Origin: Dokdonella sp.
GTDB taxonomy: Bacteria; Pseudomonadota; Gammaproteobacteria; Xanthomonadales; Rhodanobacteraceae
Length of the DNA stretch: 64,000 nt
Assembly (NCBI RefSeq): GCF_019634845.1
Contig: NZ_JAHCAQ010000002.1
Coordinates: 186,001-250,000 of the forward strand
Direction of reading: 5' to 3'
The notes beneath the pieces were generated by a model, which had not been told where the DNA came from, ran no database searches, and was given only the letters and a program-made list of their open reading frames with translations. Position numbers and translations under genes: made by a program. Positions 61,458 to 64,000 of this stretch are shown piece after piece (the stretch's first letter is position 1; every line of letters starts with the position of its first letter).

Positions 61458-62018
61458 GTGGGCAACCGCCTGTCGAAGATCTACACGCGCACCGGTGACG
61501 ACGGCACGACCGGCCTGGGCGACGGTTCGCGCGTGCGCAAGGATTCGCCGCGCGTGGTCGCCTACGGCACGGTCGACGAGCTCAACAGCGCGCTCGGCAT
61601 CGTGCTGGCCTGCGAGCTCGACTCCCAGGTGCGCGAACTGCTCACGCAGATCCAGCACGACCTGTTCGATCTCGGTGGCGAGCTGTGCATACCGGGCATG
61701 GCCAGCGTGCATGATGCCGACGTCGAGCGGCTCGAACATGCGCTCGATGGTCTCAATGCCGACCTGCCGCCGCTCAAGGAATTCATCCTGCCCGGCGGCG
61801 GCATGGCGGCTGCGCACTGCCATCTGGCCCGCACGATCTGCCGCCGCGCCGAGCGCGAAGTGGTCACGCTGGCGCTGACCGAGAGCATCCGTCCGCAGCC
61901 GGCGCACTACCTCAACCGGCTGTCCGACCTGTTGTTCGTGGTCGCGCGCGTGCTGGCGCGCGCCAGCGGCCACGGCGAGGTGCTGTGGCACCACGAGCGG
62001 CGCAAGCGGCCCACATGA
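61458..62018 (+). CDS. Cob(I)yrinic acid a,c-diamide / cob(I)alamin adenosyltransferase, PduO type
   Basis: Transfers the adenosyl group of ATP to cob(I)alamin to give coenzyme B12. 186 residues from GTG 61458. The motifs are KIYTRTGDDGTTGLGDGSRVRKDSPRV at the N-terminus (ATP binding), YGTVDELNSALG, LPGGGMAAAHCHLARTICRRAER and YLNRLSDLLFVVAR. Its stop overlaps the next start codon (ATGA). Confidence 0.95.
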   Translation: MGNRLSKIYTRTGDDGTTGLGDGSRVRKDSPRVVAYGTVDELNSALGIVLACELDSQVRELLTQIQHDLFDLGGELCIPGMASVHDADVERLEHALDGLNADLPPLKEFILPGGGMAAAHCHLARTICRRAEREVVTLALTESIRPQPAHYLNRLSDLLFVVARVLARASGHGEVLWHHERRKRPT

Positions 62019-62974
62019 CTGCCGCCGGCGGCATCGCGGCAGCGCCGCGCGCCACGGTCGCGCTGTACACCCATGTGGCCTGCCTCGACCACGATCCCGG
62101 CCCCGGCCATCCCGAACGCGTGGCGCGGCTCGAAGCCGTGCTCGGCGCGCTGTCGGCGGACGCCTTCCCGACCCTGCTGCGCCGCGAGGCGCCGCGCGCG
62201 AGCCGGGCGCAGCTCGCGCGCGTGCATGCGCGCCACCTCATCGACAGCATCATCGACCATGGTCCGCTGCACTATTGGCGCATGCTCGATGCCGACACGA
62301 TGATGTCGCCCGGCTCGGCCGAGGCCGCCCAGCGCGCGGCCGGCGCGGTGTGCGCGGCAGTCGACGCGGTGCTCGGCGGCGATGTGCAACGCGCGTTCTG
62401 CGCGGTACGCCCGCCCGGCCATCACGCCACCACCGCCAATGCGATGGGCTTCTGCCTGTTCAACAACATCGCCGTCGGCGCCGCCCACGCCCTGGCCGCA
62501 CATGGCCTCGAGCGCGTCGCCGTCGTCGATTTCGACGTGCACCACGGCAACGGCACCCAGGACATCTTCTGGAGCGAGGCTCGCGTGCTGTACGCATCCA
62601 CCCACCAGTCACCGCTGTACCCAGGTACCGGTGCCAGCGATGAAACCGGCCTCGGCAACATCATCAATGCGCCACTGCCGCCCGACGCCGGATCGAGCCA
62701 GTTCCGCACCGCGTTCGACACCATCGTGTTGCCGGCGCTGGAAGCCTTCGCGCCACAACTCGTGCTCGTCTCGGCCGGCTTCGATGCGCACCGGCTCGAT
62801 CCGCTCGCCAATCTGAACCTCGAGGCCGCCGATTACGCCTGGGTCACGCGACGTCTCGTCGCGCTGGCCATGCGGCACGCCGGCGGACGCCTGGTGTCGA
62901 GCCTGGAAGGCGGCTACGACCTCGACGCGCTGCGCGAATCGAGCGCCGCGCATGTCGCCGCGCTGCTGGACTGA
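62015..62974 (+). CDS. Histone-deacetylase-family (acetoin-utilisation-like) deacetylase
   Basis: 319 residues, class II HDAC-like. PPGHHATTANAMGFCLFNN carries the His pair of the active site, VVDFDVHHGNGTQ the zinc Asp and His, and SAGFDAH the second zinc Asp, with Tyr expected in LEGGYD. Bacterial members deacetylate polyamines or small acyl amines, so protein deacetylation should not be assumed. ATG 62015 overlaps the pduO stop. Confidence 0.92.
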   Translation: MTAAGGIAAAPRATVALYTHVACLDHDPGPGHPERVARLEAVLGALSADAFPTLLRREAPRASRAQLARVHARHLIDSIIDHGPLHYWRMLDADTMMSPGSAEAAQRAAGAVCAAVDAVLGGDVQRAFCAVRPPGHHATTANAMGFCLFNNIAVGAAHALAAHGLERVAVVDFDVHHGNGTQDIFWSEARVLYASTHQSPLYPGTGASDETGLGNIINAPLPPDAGSSQFRTAFDTIVLPALEAFAPQLVLVSAGFDAHRLDPLANLNLEAADYAWVTRRLVALAMRHAGGRLVSSLEGGYDLDALRESSAAHVAALLD

Positions 62975-63111
62975 GCACCGCGACAAGCGCGCTGGCCACC
63001 TCCCGACCGGCCATGGCGGCGCTTGTCGGCCGTTGTCAAGCCGCGGCCCGGTTTGCCGCCGGGCGGAGGTTTGGGCAAGCTAGCGACTTTCGCCGCGAGC
63101 GCTGGCCCACC

Positions 63112-64000
63112 GTGCTGTCCCTGCCCATTTTGTTCCCCGTGCAACGCCCGCTGGCGTTGGCGCTCGTGTTCGCCCTGCCACTCGCCGCACTGGCAGCGCC
63201 GCCGCGCGCGGCCAGCGACTGCCCCGCGGGGCAGCTCAAGTGCGCGAGGAAACCGCTCGACTGGGGCATGTGCGGCAAGCACGAGCTGCTCGACTTCTAC
63301 GTCGCCGGCCTGCCGACCGCGGGCGACCGGCGCGCGGCGCCGCGATCGATCGAGGCGCTCAAGGTCGAGAGCAGCGACAAGGACCATTTCACGCTCGAGG
63401 GCAAGGCGCAGATCCGCCAGCTCGACCTGTTCGTGCACGCGCAGCGCATCCGCTACGACGCGCAAACGACCGATTTCGAGGCCAGCGGCCCGGTCACCTA
63501 CCAGGATCGCAGCCTGCTGCTGTCGGCCACCGGCGCGCGCGGCAACACCGAACTGGAAACCTGCACGCTCGACGAAGTGCGCTACCAGCTCATCGAGGCG
63601 CGCGGCAACGGCATGGCGCAGGTCGCGATCATGGAGAACGCCGACCAGGCGCGGCTCAAGGGCGCGACCTACTCGACCTGCAACCCGAGCCGGCAGCAAT
63701 GGGCGTTCGCCGCGCGCGAACTCGAACTGGACCGCGCCACCGGCATCGGGCGCGCGCGCGACGTGACGCTGCGCATCCGCAACGTGCCGGTGCTGTGGTT
63801 CCCGTACCTGCGCTTTCCGCTCGACGAGCGGCGTGAATCGGGCCTGCTCTACCCCCTGCTCGCCTACAGCAACCGGCGCGGCTTCGACTACGGCCAGCCG
63901 TGGTACTTCAACCTCGCGCCCAACTACGACGCCACGCTCACGCCGCGGCTGATGACCGAGCGCGGCCTCATGCTCGGCGGCGAGTTCCGCTACCTGACCG
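63112..64000 (+). CDS. lptD: LPS-assembly protein LptD (partial, C-terminus outside window)
   Basis: Outer-membrane beta-barrel of the LPS translocon with LptE. About 296 residues are visible: a signal peptide (LALALVFALPLAALAAP), a Cys-containing N-terminal segment (CPAGQLKCARKPLDWGMCG), the OstA/LptA-like jellyroll (LKVESSDKDHFTLEG, DFEASGPVTYQDRSLLLSATGARGN, ATYSTCNPSRQQWAFAARELELD), and the start of the barrel (PVLWFPYLRFPLDERRESGLLYP). The start is GTG 63112 or GTG 63142; neither has a strong Shine-Dalgarno sequence. Confidence 0.93.
   Translation, partial: MLSLPILFPVQRPLALALVFALPLAALAAPPRAASDCPAGQLKCARKPLDWGMCGKHELLDFYVAGLPTAGDRRAAPRSIEALKVESSDKDHFTLEGKAQIRQLDLFVHAQRIRYDAQTTDFEASGPVTYQDRSLLLSATGARGNTELETCTLDEVRYQLIEARGNGMAQVAIMENADQARLKGATYSTCNPSRQQWAFAARELELDRATGIGRARDVTLRIRNVPVLWFPYLRFPLDERRESGLLYPLLAYSNRRGFDYGQPWYFNLAPNYDATLTPRLMTERGLMLGGEFRYLT

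Noticed and set aside
1-64000. Mobile elements, integrase or transposase genes, CRISPR arrays, restriction or toxin-antitoxin systems
   Set aside because: No matching protein motifs, direct-repeat arrays or flanking inverted repeats were seen. The two tRNA genes show no duplicated 3' end suggesting an attachment site.

Overview
The window is a GC-rich, gene-dense chromosomal segment with no sign of phage, plasmid, insertion sequence or CRISPR. Protein content and gene order point to a gammaproteobacterium of the Xanthomonadales/Lysobacterales, probably Rhodanobacteraceae. The evidence is an Oar-type TonB receptor with a carboxypeptidase-like N-domain, DUF1631 and FHA proteins, the sspA/sspB and petABC arrangement, and ECF sigma/Ser-Thr kinase pairs. 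The family placement is inference; no rRNA is present.

Layout. 1-7.7 kb: 3' part of the thrS-infC operon with a leader/terminator ahead of thrS, tRNA-Val, uvrB, an orphan type II pseudopilin, tRNA-Asn and ppnN. 7.8-16 kb: a large TonB-dependent receptor, marC, an SDR oxidoreductase with grxD, sodB, purEK and a Trm112-like protein. 16-22 kb: DUF1631 protein, nadC, FHA protein, DUF3301 protein, sspB/sspA. 22-28 kb: cytochrome bc1 (petABC), a DegS-like protease and a lytic transglycosylase. 28-37 kb: the usually contiguous miaB-phoH-ybeY-corC set, here split by a minus-strand TetR/ABC-export module with an AT-rich operator.

37-45 kb is the most distinctive region. It holds a set for making and degrading cyanophycin (multi-L-arginyl-poly-L-aspartate): a second Mur-ligase protein translationally coupled to cyanophycin synthetase (cphA), then cyanophycinase (cphB) and isoaspartyl dipeptidase (iadA), all on the minus strand. 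A decayed secreted beta-propeller gene lies in the middle. Together these genes could polymerise Asp and Arg into a nitrogen store and return it as beta-Asp-Arg dipeptides and then free amino acids.

45-51 kb holds CorA, an ECF sigma factor overlapping a Ser/Thr kinase gene, and secreted delta-60-repeat proteins. Three genes here share a C-terminal IFxDxF-type tail: an intact 42-residue protein that is little more than a signal peptide plus that tail, a frameshifted delta-60 protein, and the pseudogene in the cyanophycin region. The first two also share a 13-bp upstream element at nearly the same distance from their start codons.

51-64 kb: a receiver-like hypothetical protein, a DUF3096 micro-protein, tamA-tamB with an overlapping membrane protein, a ClC transporter, a probable cobalamin module (BtuM-like protein plus PduO adenosyltransferase), an HDAC-like deacetylase, and the 5' part of lptD.
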